Shown piece by piece: positions 1 to 9,563 of a stretch of 64,000 nt of DNA. A program made the position numbers and the translations under genes. This stretch comes from G963556115 sp963666605 (GTDB taxonomy: Bacteria > Planctomycetota > SZUA-567): the NCBI GenBank assembly GCA_965140405.1, contig OZ223208.1, positions 3,100,001-3,164,000 of the forward strand. Direction: 5' to 3'. Below the pieces are notes generated by a model that saw only the letters and a list, made by a program, of their open reading frames with translations, ran no database searches and was not told the DNA's origin. The stretch's first letter is position 1. Each line of letters opens with the position of its first letter.

Positions 1-1125
1 TTCACAGATATTGAACGCAGGCAGCATCCTTAGGACGCTTCCGTGGGTACAGTTTATCAATAAACCTTCTTCGCGGCACTTATCAACGATGCCTGCACCT
101 TCAATTTCAAGATCAATACCTATCATAAAGCCAATGCGACGAGCATCCTTCACTATTCCACTATTACTAGCAAGCTTGGCTGTTCTTTCGCCGATATATT
201 CACTAAGGGTTTTAACATTCTGAAGAAGACCTTCTTCTTCTATCACCTCTATAGCTCTTATTCCAGCAGCACACCCAATAGAGTTACCACCGAAAGTACT
301 TGCGTGAGTTCCTGGGATTAAGCTGGCTCCAACATCTGGCTTTGCCATAATCACTCCCATAGGCATACCACCAGCAATTGCTTTTGCCGATGTGAGAATA
401 TCAGGTTGAACACCAAAATACTGGTAACCAAACCACTCCCCCAGACGAGCAGGCGTAGTCTGAACTTCATCAAATATCAGTAGGATTCCCTTTTCGTCAC
501 ATATCTTACGAAGGCCGAGAAGAAACTCTTTAGTAGCAGGAAAAGCACCATTCTCCCCCTGTACAGGCTCAAGCATAATTGCGCATGTCTCATCATCAAT
601 AAGAGCTTTGACACTTTCAAGATCATTAAATTTAGCATGACTAAAACCTGGAACCGTCGGCTCGAAACCAGCCCGATATGCAGGCTGTCCTGTAGCAGAG
701 ATTGCTCCAAAGGTTCTGCCATGAAAAGCCCCTTCCATTGTTATAATCTTATACTTTGGTTGGCAATGAAGACGTGCAAGCTTGATTGCCCCTTCAGCAG
801 CTTCAGCTCCAGAACTACAGAAGAAACACTTCTGACCTGATGCTCTAGTAGAGAGCATCTCAGCAAACTTACCCTGCTCTTCAATATAGAAGTTGTTGGC
901 AACATGTATCAACTTCTTCGCTTGCTTAGCTACAGTCTCAGCTATCGCAGGGTGGCAGTGCCCAAGCCCAGCCACTCCCCAACCAGGAAAGAGATCCAGA
1001 TACTCTTTACCAGTTGCATCCCAGACCTTACTTCCTTGCCCCTTAACTATAGTCACAGGTAGACGGTTGTAATTTGCCATTACATACTTACCAAACTGCT
1101 CCTCAATCTCACTATGGGTCTTCAC
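1..1125 (-). CDS. argD: Acetylornithine aminotransferase (C-terminus beyond left edge)
   Basis: PLP-dependent class III aminotransferase that transaminates N-acetylglutamate semialdehyde to N-acetylornithine in arginine synthesis; cytoplasmic. The 375 visible codons cover nearly all of a usual ~390-400 residue protein; the last residues lie outside the window. Seen: an SSGAEA phosphate-binding motif, a GAFHGRT segment, FDEVQ (PLP-pyridine Asp) and the Schiff-base lysine in TSAKAIAGG. I chose the GTG at 1123-1125 because AAGGAG lies ten bases upstream (1135-1140) and the protein begins with the usual short helix before VMANYNRLP. The gene lies about 80 bases after argB on the same strand, so the two probably share a transcript; this favours ArgD over other class III aminotransferases. 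Confidence 0.93.
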   Translation of the reverse strand, partial: MKTHSEIEEQFGKYVMANYNRLPVTIVKGQGSKVWDATGKEYLDLFPGWGVAGLGHCHPAIAETVAKQAKKLIHVANNFYIEEQGKFAEMLSTRASGQKCFFCSSGAEAAEGAIKLARLHCQPKYKIITMEGAFHGRTFGAISATGQPAYRAGFEPTVPGFSHAKFNDLESVKALIDDETCAIMLEPVQGENGAFPATKEFLLGLRKICDEKGILLIFDEVQTTPARLGEWFGYQYFGVQPDILTSAKAIAGGMPMGVIMAKPDVGASLIPGTHASTFGGNSIGCAAGIRAIEVIEEEGLLQNVKTLSEYIGERTAKLASNSGIVKDARRIGFMIGIDLEIEGAGIVDKCREEGLLINCTHGSVLRMLPAFNICE

Positions 1126-1206
1126 CGGATCTATCTCCTTCGTTACGCTTTATTTTATCATGTATCAGAGCAGCCATACCTCACTGCTCAAGTACTCTTT
1201 GTCAAA

Positions 1207-2103
1207 TTACAAAACTATCTCAGTACCAACACCTTTAGGTGTAAACATCTCAAGCAACAATGCATGTGGCTGACTACCAGAGACAATATGCACTTTACTC
1301 ACGCCGTTGTCCAAAGCATGTATAGCCGCCTGAGTCTTCGGAATCATCCCCTCAGCAATCTTCCCCTCAGCGGTCATCTTCTCAATAAGCTTTGCATCAG
1401 CATGAGATATCAAAGTACTAATATCATCTTTATCATCGAGAATACCGACAGTATCCATAAAAAACACTAGTTTATTTGCTTTTAGCTCACTAGCAATGAG
1501 TGCACTTGCAGTATCACCGTTGATATTATATATGGTATCTTTATCATCTCCAAGCCCTTGAGCAATAGGAGCAATAAACGGCACACCACCACGCTCATGA
1601 ATCTGGTAAACAAGTGAAGAATCAATAGCCACTGGATTTCCCACAAAACCAAGATCAACATCAGGAAACTCAGGTAGAGACTTCTTTAATGCTTTGATTA
1701 GGACATAACCACGACCATTAAGAGGCTCTGCTTTACCGCCCACCTCCTCCATGAGGTCAACAAGGTGTGAATTAACTTCATCGCCTAGTACTTTTCGCAC
1801 AATATTAATTGTTTCACTACAGGTAACCCTCTGCCCATGCACAAACTTAGCTTCAATTCCAGATTCTGCCATCGCTCTAGTAATTGATTTTCCACCACCA
1901 TGTACCACTACAGGCTTGAGTCCAACAGTATGCATAAAGTCGATATCAATAAATATTTTTTTAAGAACTTCATCATCCTCTTGCGCACTTCCGCCAAGCT
2001 TTATCACAACAATTTTATCCTGGAAATTCTTTATATATGGCAGTGCTTCTATAAGGGTTCTTGACTTACGAACAGCTTCTTCGATCATGGCTTTATCTTT
2101 CAT
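1207..2103 (-). CDS. argB: Acetylglutamate kinase
   Basis: Phosphorylates N-acetylglutamate, the second step of arginine synthesis. The 298 residues hold the amino acid kinase fold: VVIKLGGSA near residue 34 (ATP phosphates), VVHGGGK near 66 (substrate), and INGDTASALIA in the nucleotide half. A helical N-terminal extension of about 28 residues precedes the core. In this family that extension marks the hexameric, arginine-inhibited form (Thermotoga and Pseudomonas type), so feedback control by arginine is inferred. The ATG at 2101-2103 has no strong ribosome site; an ATG five codons later is an alternative. First gene of an argB-argD pair. Confidence 0.95.
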   Translation of the reverse strand: MKDKAMIEEAVRKSRTLIEALPYIKNFQDKIVVIKLGGSAQEDDEVLKKIFIDIDFMHTVGLKPVVVHGGGKSITRAMAESGIEAKFVHGQRVTCSETINIVRKVLGDEVNSHLVDLMEEVGGKAEPLNGRGYVLIKALKKSLPEFPDVDLGFVGNPVAIDSSLVYQIHERGGVPFIAPIAQGLGDDKDTIYNINGDTASALIASELKANKLVFFMDTVGILDDKDDISTLISHADAKLIEKMTAEGKIAEGMIPKTQAAIHALDNGVSKVHIVSGSQPHALLLEMFTPKGVGTEIVL

Positions 2104-2581
2104 TTAAAACAACAAGGAACGAACCATATCGTCCCCTTGCACATGTTATTGCTACCATAGCATTGTCTAAAAATTCAACTGATCACCTTCAAACTAAGAC
2201 GATATTATAGCTATTATACCCTAATATGTCAAGGGTTATCAGTTAAATATATCTATTAGATAACTCTACAACATATCTAACTTATGTATACTTAATATAA
2301 AAAGAAATATGCTTAAAACTCTATACTTCATACAGTCAGCCCAGTACTACATAAACGCTAGTAAATAAGCTATTATACGATATTATAAATAATGGCAATT
2401 AAAATAAGCATATTAGCCATAAATAGCTACCAACACTAGTAAAAAAGAGTAGTTAAATATTTATCCCTCTACAATGTTGAACTGCTACGCTGTAAATCAT
2501 TAGTTGAAAAATAGAGCTGTAAGTCAAATTATCGACTTACAGCTCTAGCAAAAATACAAACAAGTAGCCATAAGCAGAACT
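2104..2581. other. Gene-free stretch between argB and the sugar permease
   Basis: About 480 AT-rich bases. The left part must hold the argB promoter, but no convincing -35/-10 pair could be fixed. The right end carries the terminator of the sugar operon (2512-2547). No open frame with coding character is seen. Confidence 0.6.
2507..2547 (-). terminator. Rho-independent terminator of the alpha-glucoside operon
   Basis: A perfect 14-bp stem (2512-2525 with 2534-2547) closes an 8-base loop. On the minus strand it is followed by a run of five T (2507-2511). It begins 35 bases after the stop of the last permease gene. Confidence 0.85.
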
Positions 2582-3442
2582 CTACTCTTTTACAGCACCT
2601 GCTGTAAGCCCACCAATAATCTTCTTCTGCATGATAAACACCATAATAAGTAGCGGTATAGTAACCACAATAGATGCAGCCATAATCGCTCCAAACGGTT
2701 CCTGATAAGCAGATTCACCTGAGAACATTGCAATAGCTACAGTAACGGTTCTATCCGCTTCTTTTAAAGAAGTAAATGTCAGAGCAAATAGATACTCATT
2801 CCAAGCCCCAATAAAACCAAGCAACCCTGTAGTAACCACAGCTGGAAGTGTAAGGGGAAGTAGTACAAGATAGAATGTCTGAAAGAAACTAGCTCCATCA
2901 ATACTAGCAGCCTCTAGTAACGCATCAGGTAACCCTCTAAAGAATGAACTCATTACCCAGACAGTAAACGGCAAAGTAAATAGCATGTATGACAAAACCA
3001 TACCAGGCATTACATCAATCCCAATATTACGTATCACAGCGTACAAACCAGTAAGCACAGATATCTGCGGGAACATTGTAATAGAAAGGACGAGATACAG
3101 CATAGCTGTGCGCCCTGTAAAACGCAATTTACCAAGAGCAAATGCAGCAAATGACCCAATGATTAAAGCTAATATCGTAGTAGAAAGCGATACAATTGCA
3201 GAGTTTTTCAAACCATTTATAAACAAGCTATTATGAAATACCGTCTTGAAATTCCCCCAATAAAATGAGATTTCTCCAGTCTCGACATCACGCGGTAGAA
3301 GTGTTGCTGGTGTCATAATGAGCTGATTATCAGATTTGAATGCAGAACTCAGAGCCCACACAAACGGAAACACTAGGTAGACAAAGATAAATGCAAGAAC
3401 AATATATAGTATAACTTTCCCTATTCTATTCTTATTTTCCAT
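2582..3442 (-). CDS. Sugar ABC transporter inner-membrane permease, MalG/AglG type
   Basis: One of two membrane channel subunits importing an alpha-glucoside. The 286 residues show six hydrophobic segments and the cytoplasmic EAA loop (EAASIDGAS followed by LPLTLPAV near residues 180-205) that docks the ATPase. Length is normal for a MalG-type subunit of the CUT1 family. Its start overlaps the end of the upstream permease by 11 bases, indicating translational coupling. It is the last gene of the operon, followed by a strong terminator. The family is certain; the exact sugar is inferred from the alpha-glucosidase in the operon. Confidence 0.92.
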   Translation of the reverse strand: MENKNRIGKVILYIVLAFIFVYLVFPFVWALSSAFKSDNQLIMTPATLLPRDVETGEISFYWGNFKTVFHNSLFINGLKNSAIVSLSTTILALIIGSFAAFALGKLRFTGRTAMLYLVLSITMFPQISVLTGLYAVIRNIGIDVMPGMVLSYMLFTLPFTVWVMSSFFRGLPDALLEAASIDGASFFQTFYLVLLPLTLPAVVTTGLLGFIGAWNEYLFALTFTSLKEADRTVTVAIAMFSGESAYQEPFGAIMAASIVVTIPLLIMVFIMQKKIIGGLTAGAVKE

Positions 3443-4490
3443 GGATCTGATCCCTTCCTAGTATTCTAATAAAGAAGAGCGAGAAGAGTAGAATTGCAAG
3501 GAATATCATCACACTGGATGCTGAAGAGTATCCCATTTCCTTCCCTTCGATAAGCTTATAATATGTATAACTCGACATTGAAAAGACTTTGGAGCCAAAC
3601 AGCACTTGAAAAAGGTCGAACACACGGAGCGAGTCGAGCATCCTAAAGATAAGAGCAACAACAATCGCAGGCTTTAGAAGAGGCAAAGTAATAGTAAAGA
3701 ACTGCCTAACCTTACTTGCGCCATCAATACTTGCAGCTTCATAGTAGTCACCAGGAATAGTCTGCAAGCCAGCAAGTAGTAGTAAAGCCATGAATGGCAC
3801 AGTCTTCCAGACGTCAATAACAATCATGATCGGCACCTGTAGACTTGGCTCAACAAGGAAAGCAAACTGCCCATCAGTAAGCCCTAAGTAGTAGGCGACG
3901 GTATTGAATAATCCGTATCCCTGCGAACTGAACATCCACGCCCACATCTTGGTACTTACTACAGTCGGTATAGCCCACGGTACAAGTAGCGCCATACGCA
4001 TCACCCCTCGCCCCTTAAAGTATGAATTCAGCGTCACTGCAAACGCCAGACCTAGCACCAACTCCAAAGCGACAGCAATCACCGAGAACACTACGGTATC
4101 CTTTACCGCGGTTACAAACTCCGCATCTGTTGCACCAAGTGTATACCGCTTCCCAAATATATCATAGGTACCAATTTCCCAATAAGCGACAGGGTCGAAA
4201 GGTAAAATATCAATTGGATCGGCAAATACAGTATTCCCCTCATCATCAACCTTGATGTTACCATTATCATCTTTTAAGGGTGGAATCTCAAAGACATCCA
4301 TTGATAAGAGCATTTCATAGTTATCCAGCCCAACAAAATTGGTCGGCTTACTCGAAGCAAATGTTTTGTCTGTCATACTATAATAAAAGACTGATACAAG
4401 CGGATAGAATGCTATCACAGCAAAAATTATCAATGCCGGCAGCAGTAACATCCACGCTGTTCTCACCTCACTCTTACTTGTATTATTCAT
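3432..4490 (-). CDS. Sugar ABC transporter inner-membrane permease, MalF/AglF type
   Basis: Second channel subunit of the alpha-glucoside importer, 352 residues. After the first membrane helix there is a hydrophilic, acidic periplasmic insertion (about residues 60-120, rich in D, E and N). Five more helices follow, with the EAA loop (EAASIDGAS, then LPLLKPAI) near residues 262-285. Inserted loops of this kind are known from MalF relatives, where they help contact the binding protein. It overlaps the next permease by 11 bases. The 190-base gap to the upstream binding-protein gene holds a stem-loop, probably lowering permease output relative to the binding protein. Confidence 0.92.
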   Translation of the reverse strand: MNNTSKSEVRTAWMLLLPALIIFAVIAFYPLVSVFYYSMTDKTFASSKPTNFVGLDNYEMLLSMDVFEIPPLKDDNGNIKVDDEGNTVFADPIDILPFDPVAYWEIGTYDIFGKRYTLGATDAEFVTAVKDTVVFSVIAVALELVLGLAFAVTLNSYFKGRGVMRMALLVPWAIPTVVSTKMWAWMFSSQGYGLFNTVAYYLGLTDGQFAFLVEPSLQVPIMIVIDVWKTVPFMALLLLAGLQTIPGDYYEAASIDGASKVRQFFTITLPLLKPAIVVALIFRMLDSLRVFDLFQVLFGSKVFSMSSYTYYKLIEGKEMGYSSASSVMIFLAILLFSLFFIRILGRDQIHGK

Positions 4491-4616
4491 AAAGAACCTA
4501 TCTCTAAATATTAAGCAAATCAGAACAAACCGTACTTATCAATATCATAGAAAAGCATAGCTCACTTTTCAAAGTACTAATCATCACAAGACAAAGTCAG
4601 TTAAATTACTAGAACA

Positions 4617-4663
4617 GGTCTGGTAAAGGGGATTTAGCTCTTTCCTCATCCCCCTTACCAAAA
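4617..4663 (-). other. Intercistronic stem-loop between binding protein and permease genes
   Basis: Arms 4622-4633 and 4648-4659 pair over 12 bases with one mismatch. No T-run follows on the minus strand, so it looks like an mRNA-stabilising or processing hairpin rather than a full terminator. Such elements commonly sit after the highly expressed binding-protein gene of ABC operons. Confidence 0.6.
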
Positions 4664-4682
4664 CTAGACTTATTAAAAATAG

Positions 4683-5939
4683 TTACTGCATTACTTTCTT
4701 GATTTTTATAGCCATCTCTTTGGTACCACGTTTAGCTGAGATCTCTCCACTAAGAACCTTATGAACAGTAGTATAGAATATACGAGAAACTTCAGCATAG
4801 TTAGGAGCAGTAGCAGTAGAAGGTCTAGCGACACCTTTAGCAACGATTGGACCCATCTTACTTACAAACTTATCAGAAGCTACTTCTGGGTCATCATATA
4901 CAGTCATCATACCTGGCAACCAACCGTAGTCCAACACTCGCATCTTTTGTACTTCATATCCAGCTGCGAATTTTGCAAACTTAACAGCCTCATCTGGATT
5001 CTCAGAATATTTACTGACAAATATTTCCCAACCACCGATAGTTGACGCACTTCTCTTATCACCTTCTGGAAGCTGAGTAAAGTCAAATTTACCTTTGATA
5101 CTGCTATCAGCACCTTCACCTAGTTTGTAGCAGTAAGGCCAGTTACGCATGAATGCAGCGTTACCCGCCTGCCATACAGCGCGAGAATCTTCTTCCTTAA
5201 ATCCTAAAACACCTTTAGGTGAGATCGTACCAACCCATTTAGTTGCGAATTCAAGAGCTTTAATAGCCTTAGGGTTGTTGATTGAAATTTTCTTATCTGG
5301 TTCAACAATAGTTCCTCCACCGTTTGAAGCAATCCACTCTAGCCCATCACAAGTCAGACCTTCATATGCATCACCCTGCCATACGTAACCCCAGAACTCT
5401 TTATTACCAGCTTTTCTCTCACCATCTTGTATCTTAGTAGCCATCTCTTCCATCTCTTGCCAAGTCTTTGGTGGGTGATCATAGCCATACTTCTTTAGAA
5501 GGTCTGTTCTATAGTATAACATTGGTACGTCGATAAATAGTGGCAAAGCCAGGAGCTTTCCTTCTGGTGAAGTATTATTAGTAACTACCGCAGCATTATA
5601 TTTAGAGATCTCTTCCTTGGTCATATAGTCATTTAGAGGTAGTAGATGTTCTTCAAGATCGCCTGGCCAGATAACATCACCATTGAAAACATCTACATCA
5701 CCACTCTGTGCTTCAAAATTCTGAAGCAAGAAACCTAGCATATCGGTCGTACTCTTTGCACCAGTAAGAACATTTACTTGGATCTCAGGATGCAACTTCA
5801 TATACATATCAGCTGCTTTTTGTGCAGCAGGTACATCACTACCAGTACTACCAGCAAAGAAACCGATTTGTACTTTATCAGCCGCAAAGGCACTCAAACT
5901 CATCACACAAACCAAAAGCAATAATAGTAACTTTTTCAT
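4683..5939 (-). CDS. Periplasmic sugar-binding protein of the alpha-glucoside ABC transporter
   Basis: Captures the sugar in the periplasm and delivers it to the two permeases. The 418 residues begin with a classic type I signal peptide (KK, leucine-rich core, predicted cut after AFA at residue 19). There is no lipobox Cys, so a soluble periplasmic protein is expected, in keeping with a diderm cell. The remainder is a family 1 extracellular solute-binding fold related to the AglE/ThuE/MalE group, with FNGDVIWPGDLEEH and GYVWQGDAYEGL segments. A TAGGAGAG ribosome site lies just before the ATG. A TG-rich leader precedes it in the mRNA. Substrate is inferred as an alpha-glucoside such as trehalose, maltose or sucrose. 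Confidence 0.92.
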   Translation of the reverse strand: MKKLLLLLLVCVMSLSAFAADKVQIGFFAGSTGSDVPAAQKAADMYMKLHPEIQVNVLTGAKSTTDMLGFLLQNFEAQSGDVDVFNGDVIWPGDLEEHLLPLNDYMTKEEISKYNAAVVTNNTSPEGKLLALPLFIDVPMLYYRTDLLKKYGYDHPPKTWQEMEEMATKIQDGERKAGNKEFWGYVWQGDAYEGLTCDGLEWIASNGGGTIVEPDKKISINNPKAIKALEFATKWVGTISPKGVLGFKEEDSRAVWQAGNAAFMRNWPYCYKLGEGADSSIKGKFDFTQLPEGDKRSASTIGGWEIFVSKYSENPDEAVKFAKFAAGYEVQKMRVLDYGWLPGMMTVYDDPEVASDKFVSKMGPIVAKGVARPSTATAPNYAEVSRIFYTTVHKVLSGEISAKRGTKEMAIKIKKVMQ

Positions 5940-5949
5940 AACACTCTCC

Positions 5950-5990
5950 TAAAAACAAGGACACAAAACAAACAAACACACAACAACATT
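5950..5990. repeat. Low-complexity ACA/CAA tract (TG-rich in the mRNA)
   Basis: Plus strand reads as overlapping ACAAA, CAAACAAACA and CACAACAACA units directly upstream of the binding-protein ribosome site. Similar tracts occur at 18391-18447 and, on the opposite strand, at 45608-45655. The first two share ACACAAAACAAACAAACA. Confidence 0.6.
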
Positions 5991-6017
5991 TAAGTTTATA
6001 CTGTAAAGCAAAACCTA

Positions 6018-7634
6018 TTATAGTCCTATATAAACACCATACGGCTCTATCACGACAAAATCACCATCAACATATGTCTCAAACGAAGACTCACTCCAAA
6101 GAGTTCCTATATTACCAAGAGTCTTTTTATCTAAACGCTCTTCTTTAGAAGAAGCATTGAAAATAAATACGGCACTCTCGCCCTCATACTCTCTAGTAAG
6201 CTTGAACACACCTGTATCTTCAGTAATACTCTCAAGCTCTATCTCGCCATATTTGAGAGGCGCAGAACTATGACGCAAAGCACATAGACTACGAAAACAC
6301 TCAATCGTTTCACCCTTGACACCATCCAAGGCAGGGACAGCACGAGCAAGATGCTCCTTAGCTATTGGTAGCCAAGACTCACCAGAAGTATTGAACCCTC
6401 CGCCGCTTTCTGAGCTCCAGACCATTGGAGTTCTACAGCCATCACGCCCTTTCATTTTTGGCCAAAACTCGATGCCATATGGATCTTGAAGTAACTCATA
6501 TGGCACATCAGCCTCAGTAAGCGCCAGCTCTTCCCCCTGATAAAAACACGGCATACCTTTATTAGCAATGAGTAGTGTCATAGCAAATCTACCCATTTGC
6601 TGAGGACTAACGCCATCAGCAACCCACCTAGACGCGACACGCTTTACATCGTGATTACTTGTAGCCCAACAGATATCAGAGTCAACAAGGAGCCTCTTGG
6701 CTTTATTCAAAGCATCAAAAATATACTTCCCATCACAAAAATCTTCCATAAGATCAAAGCCATATGATGTGTGTAGTATGTTATTTCCAGCTGTATACTC
6801 AGCAATAGTCGCAAGTCCAAAATCGCTACCTATCTCACCTACAAGTACAATTGCCCCCTTCGAGTCGCTCAAGGCTCTCATTCGCTTGAAAAATTCGATA
6901 TTCTCTGGCTGAGTCTTATCATACTTATGTGCTTGCTTAGCATACGGATTGAATCCATCTGAAACACCTCTACCAGTTGCTTCAGTATCAGTCCACGGCG
7001 GATTATTACGCAATTCTTTATCATGGAAATAGAAATTAGCAGTATCAAATCTAAATCCATCTGTTCCGAGGTCGAGCCAGTACTCACTTACTCCTAGTAC
7101 CGCGTCTTGAACCTCAGGATTATGAAAGTTTAGATCTGGTTGCGAGGTCAAAAAATTATGCATATAGTACTGTCCACGCTCTGTATCAAATTGCCAAGCC
7201 GATCCTCCAAAGATTGAGAGCCAGTTATTCGGAGCAGTCCCATCTTCCTTCATATCGGCCCATACATACCAGTCAGCCTTAGGATTATCTCTACTAGAGC
7301 GACTCTCTTTGAACCAGTCATGTTCAATAGACGTGTGGCTTAGCACTTGGTCTATAACGACCTTGATACCCAGTGAGTGCGCTTTATCAAGTAAAGCCTT
7401 ATAGTCATCTAGTGTGCCAAACATTGGATCTACACCTCTATAATCCGAGATATCATATCCAAAGTCAGCCATAGGTGAGGTAAAGAATGGCGATAGCCAT
7501 ATAGAATTAATTCCTAGAGAAGCGATATAATCCAGCTTCTGGGTAATGCCCGGCAGATCACCAATTCCGTCATTATTACTATCATAATAACTACGAGGGT
7601 AAATCTGATACATTATTAGATCTTTATAATCCAT
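6018..7634 (-). CDS. aglA: Alpha-glucosidase, glycoside hydrolase family 13 (GH13_23-like)
   Basis: Cytoplasmic retaining enzyme releasing glucose from imported alpha-glucosides. I start at the ATG at 7632-7634 (538 residues), which has GGAG nine bases upstream; the longer GTG reading has no ribosome site and adds an odd 21-residue stretch. GH13 signatures are complete: DQVLSH (region I, ~95-100), GFRFD with nucleophile Asp197, acid/base Glu267 in VGEIG, and NHD with stabiliser Asp329. NNWLSIFGGSAW near 136-147 and NFYFHDKELRNNPPW near 200-214 are typical of the oligo-1,4/1,6-glucosidase group GH13_23. No signal peptide, consistent with action after ABC import. It lies between the ATPase and the binding protein in the operon. 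Confidence 0.93.
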   Translation of the reverse strand: MDYKDLIMYQIYPRSYYDSNNDGIGDLPGITQKLDYIASLGINSIWLSPFFTSPMADFGYDISDYRGVDPMFGTLDDYKALLDKAHSLGIKVVIDQVLSHTSIEHDWFKESRSSRDNPKADWYVWADMKEDGTAPNNWLSIFGGSAWQFDTERGQYYMHNFLTSQPDLNFHNPEVQDAVLGVSEYWLDLGTDGFRFDTANFYFHDKELRNNPPWTDTEATGRGVSDGFNPYAKQAHKYDKTQPENIEFFKRMRALSDSKGAIVLVGEIGSDFGLATIAEYTAGNNILHTSYGFDLMEDFCDGKYIFDALNKAKRLLVDSDICWATSNHDVKRVASRWVADGVSPQQMGRFAMTLLIANKGMPCFYQGEELALTEADVPYELLQDPYGIEFWPKMKGRDGCRTPMVWSSESGGGFNTSGESWLPIAKEHLARAVPALDGVKGETIECFRSLCALRHSSAPLKYGEIELESITEDTGVFKLTREYEGESAVFIFNASSKEERLDKKTLGNIGTLWSESSFETYVDGDFVVIEPYGVYIGL

Positions 7635-7759
7635 CAAAAATGCTCCATTGCAAGCAAAGTACAATATAAAAATAGTTCTTTGAGTCAGACTTAACACCCT
7701 AATCTCAAAAATACTATAACAAGTTTAAAAAATAATAAAAAAGCGAAAACTCTTGCAAA

Positions 7760-8971
7760 CTATATAGTTTGTGCCTCAATAGAGCTTTTTCTTCTCCGTT
7801 CACTTCTTTCACGAATACGCTTAGTCCATAGAGTTGTCGTATTTGAGACTTCAGCTGGTATAGTAAGGTTTCTTTCCGATTTTTTATCAAAGATATGAGC
7901 AAGTTCCATATCAACAACAAATTCAACCGTGTCATTACTGATAACATCTTCGTACTTAGGCTCTACGCTAGCGATAAACTCATGCTCCTCACTACTAACA
8001 TGTAGAAGTATCTCTTCACCAAGCATTTCAGATATCCCAGGGTTACCTGAGATGACCGCATGTCTTTTGGTATCTTTTTCAGCTGCTTCTTTGAGAGTAA
8101 ATGCCCTAGGCCTCAGCCCTAGCACAACTTCAAGTCCGTCCTCTTTTCCTTCAAGCATTTTTTGCATATTTGCAGGTAGCTCACATTCTACGCGACCACC
8201 AATAAATCTAAATTTACCCTCAATTTTACGGAGTATACCATCAAACAAATTCATTGGAGGAGTACCTATAAACTTAGCGACAAAGAGAGTCGCAGGATAA
8301 TCAAATATCACACGTGGTTCCCCAACCTGCTCAATCACTCCTACATTCATCACACATATTCTATCACCTAGAGTCATAGCTTCGACCTGATCATGCGTTA
8401 CATAGATCATGGTAGTATCAATTCTTTCATGAAGCATGAGGATTTCCTTTCTCATCTCCACCCTCATCTTGGCATCAAGGTTTGAGAGAGGCTCATCGAA
8501 CAGAAATACCGAGGGCTCTCGCACGATAGCTCTTCCCATAGCGACGCGCTGTCTCTGCCCACCTGAGAGCTGTGAAGGCTTACGTTTGAGTAAGTCGTCA
8601 AGCCCGAGTATTTTCGAAGCAAACGAGACACGTTTATCAATTTCTTCTTTGGGGAATTTACGAAGTTTTAAGCCGAATGCCATATTTTTATACACACTCA
8701 TATGAGGATATAGTGCGTAATTTTGAAATACCATTGCGATATCTCTATCTTTTGGAGGTGTATCATTTACAATTCGATCACCAATTACAATATTACCTTT
8801 TGAGTTTCGTTCTAGTCCAGCAATCATTCGCAAGGTTGTAGATTTACCGCACCCAGACGGTCCAACAAGTACAAGAAACTCACCGTCAATTATTTCAAGG
8901 TTGAAGTTTTTTACAGCTTCATATCCATTGTCATAAATCTTCCAAACCTTATCAAGAGTAACTCCAGCCAT
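7760..8971 (-). CDS. malK: Sugar ABC transporter ATPase, MalK/AglK/UgpC type
   Basis: Energises the importer. The 403 residues show Walker A GPSGCGKST (37-45), Q-loop VFQNYAL (~81-87), signature LSGGQRQR (135-142), Walker B FLFDE (156-160) and switch VTHD (~192). A C-terminal TOBE/regulatory region of about 150 residues follows. The end carries an unusual basic tail rich in Arg (RIRERSERRRK). It is the first gene of the five-gene operon ATPase, glucosidase, binding protein, permease, permease. The 590-base region upstream should contain the promoter. MalK-type ATPases often serve several importers, so use by other sugar systems is possible. Confidence 0.93.
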   Translation of the reverse strand: MAGVTLDKVWKIYDNGYEAVKNFNLEIIDGEFLVLVGPSGCGKSTTLRMIAGLERNSKGNIVIGDRIVNDTPPKDRDIAMVFQNYALYPHMSVYKNMAFGLKLRKFPKEEIDKRVSFASKILGLDDLLKRKPSQLSGGQRQRVAMGRAIVREPSVFLFDEPLSNLDAKMRVEMRKEILMLHERIDTTMIYVTHDQVEAMTLGDRICVMNVGVIEQVGEPRVIFDYPATLFVAKFIGTPPMNLFDGILRKIEGKFRFIGGRVECELPANMQKMLEGKEDGLEVVLGLRPRAFTLKEAAEKDTKRHAVISGNPGISEMLGEEILLHVSSEEHEFIASVEPKYEDVISNDTVEFVVDMELAHIFDKKSERNLTIPAEVSNTTTLWTKRIRERSERRRKSSIEAQTI

Positions 8972-9502
8972 CTACTCACCTCCTACAAGCAATGCCGCCT
9001 CAACTCCAAGTAGATGCCATTCAACTTAGATTCCATCATTTGCTTATAATCGCATCGAGCAAAACGTCATCGCGACAGAAAGGTTACTAGGCAACACACA
9101 GAGATCAGCAAACTAGTTACACAACAAAAAGCACAAAAACATACAAACTCAATTTAACACATTAAAATATTTATCACAAGAAAAATAGGTACTTTTAAAA
9201 TTTTATTTTTAGTAACAACTAATATTTTTCTGCAAAGGACTAAACAAATATCCTATTTTCCTCAAATTTAATTTTGAGACAAACAGTTACGCCACTTTGT
9301 TACTTTACACTTATTTCTTTCATTATGCAAATATAAAATTAATATTTTAAACAAAGCAATAATGTCCATATGATTATTAATCTTAGTTTAAAAAAAAATC
9401 CGCTGAACATACTGTAGTATTGTGCGATTTACAATTTCACGATTTAGTTGCTTTGTAAATTGCTTAAGCATAAAATTACTTCACATTTATAACATCATCC
9501 CT
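8972..9502. other. Upstream region of the alpha-glucoside operon
   Basis: About 530 very AT-rich bases (runs of A and T around 9170-9420). GAGGTGAG just before the ATPase ATG serves as ribosome site. The operon promoter must be here, but no unique -35/-10 pair stands out, and no regulator gene of the operon is present in the window. Confidence 0.5.
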
Positions 9503-9537
9503 AAAAAAAAGGAATGATGAACAGGTCATCATTCCTT
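9503..9537 (-). terminator. Rho-independent terminator of rbsK
   Basis: Perfect 12-bp stem (9509-9520 with 9526-9537), 5-base loop, and a minus-strand T-run (9503-9510), 27 bases past the rbsK stop. Confidence 0.92.
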
Positions 9538-9563
9538 CACAAAAGTAAAAATTAAAAGTAAAC

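Noticed and set aside
1114..1470. 118-codon plus-strand frame
   Set aside because: Runs antisense through the end of argB and the argB-argD gap; no homology and no ribosome site.
7635..7697. Longer N-terminus of the alpha-glucosidase as a signal peptide
   Set aside because: The GTG start has no ribosome site, the added stretch lacks a proper cleavage motif, and the internal ATG has GGAG at good spacing.
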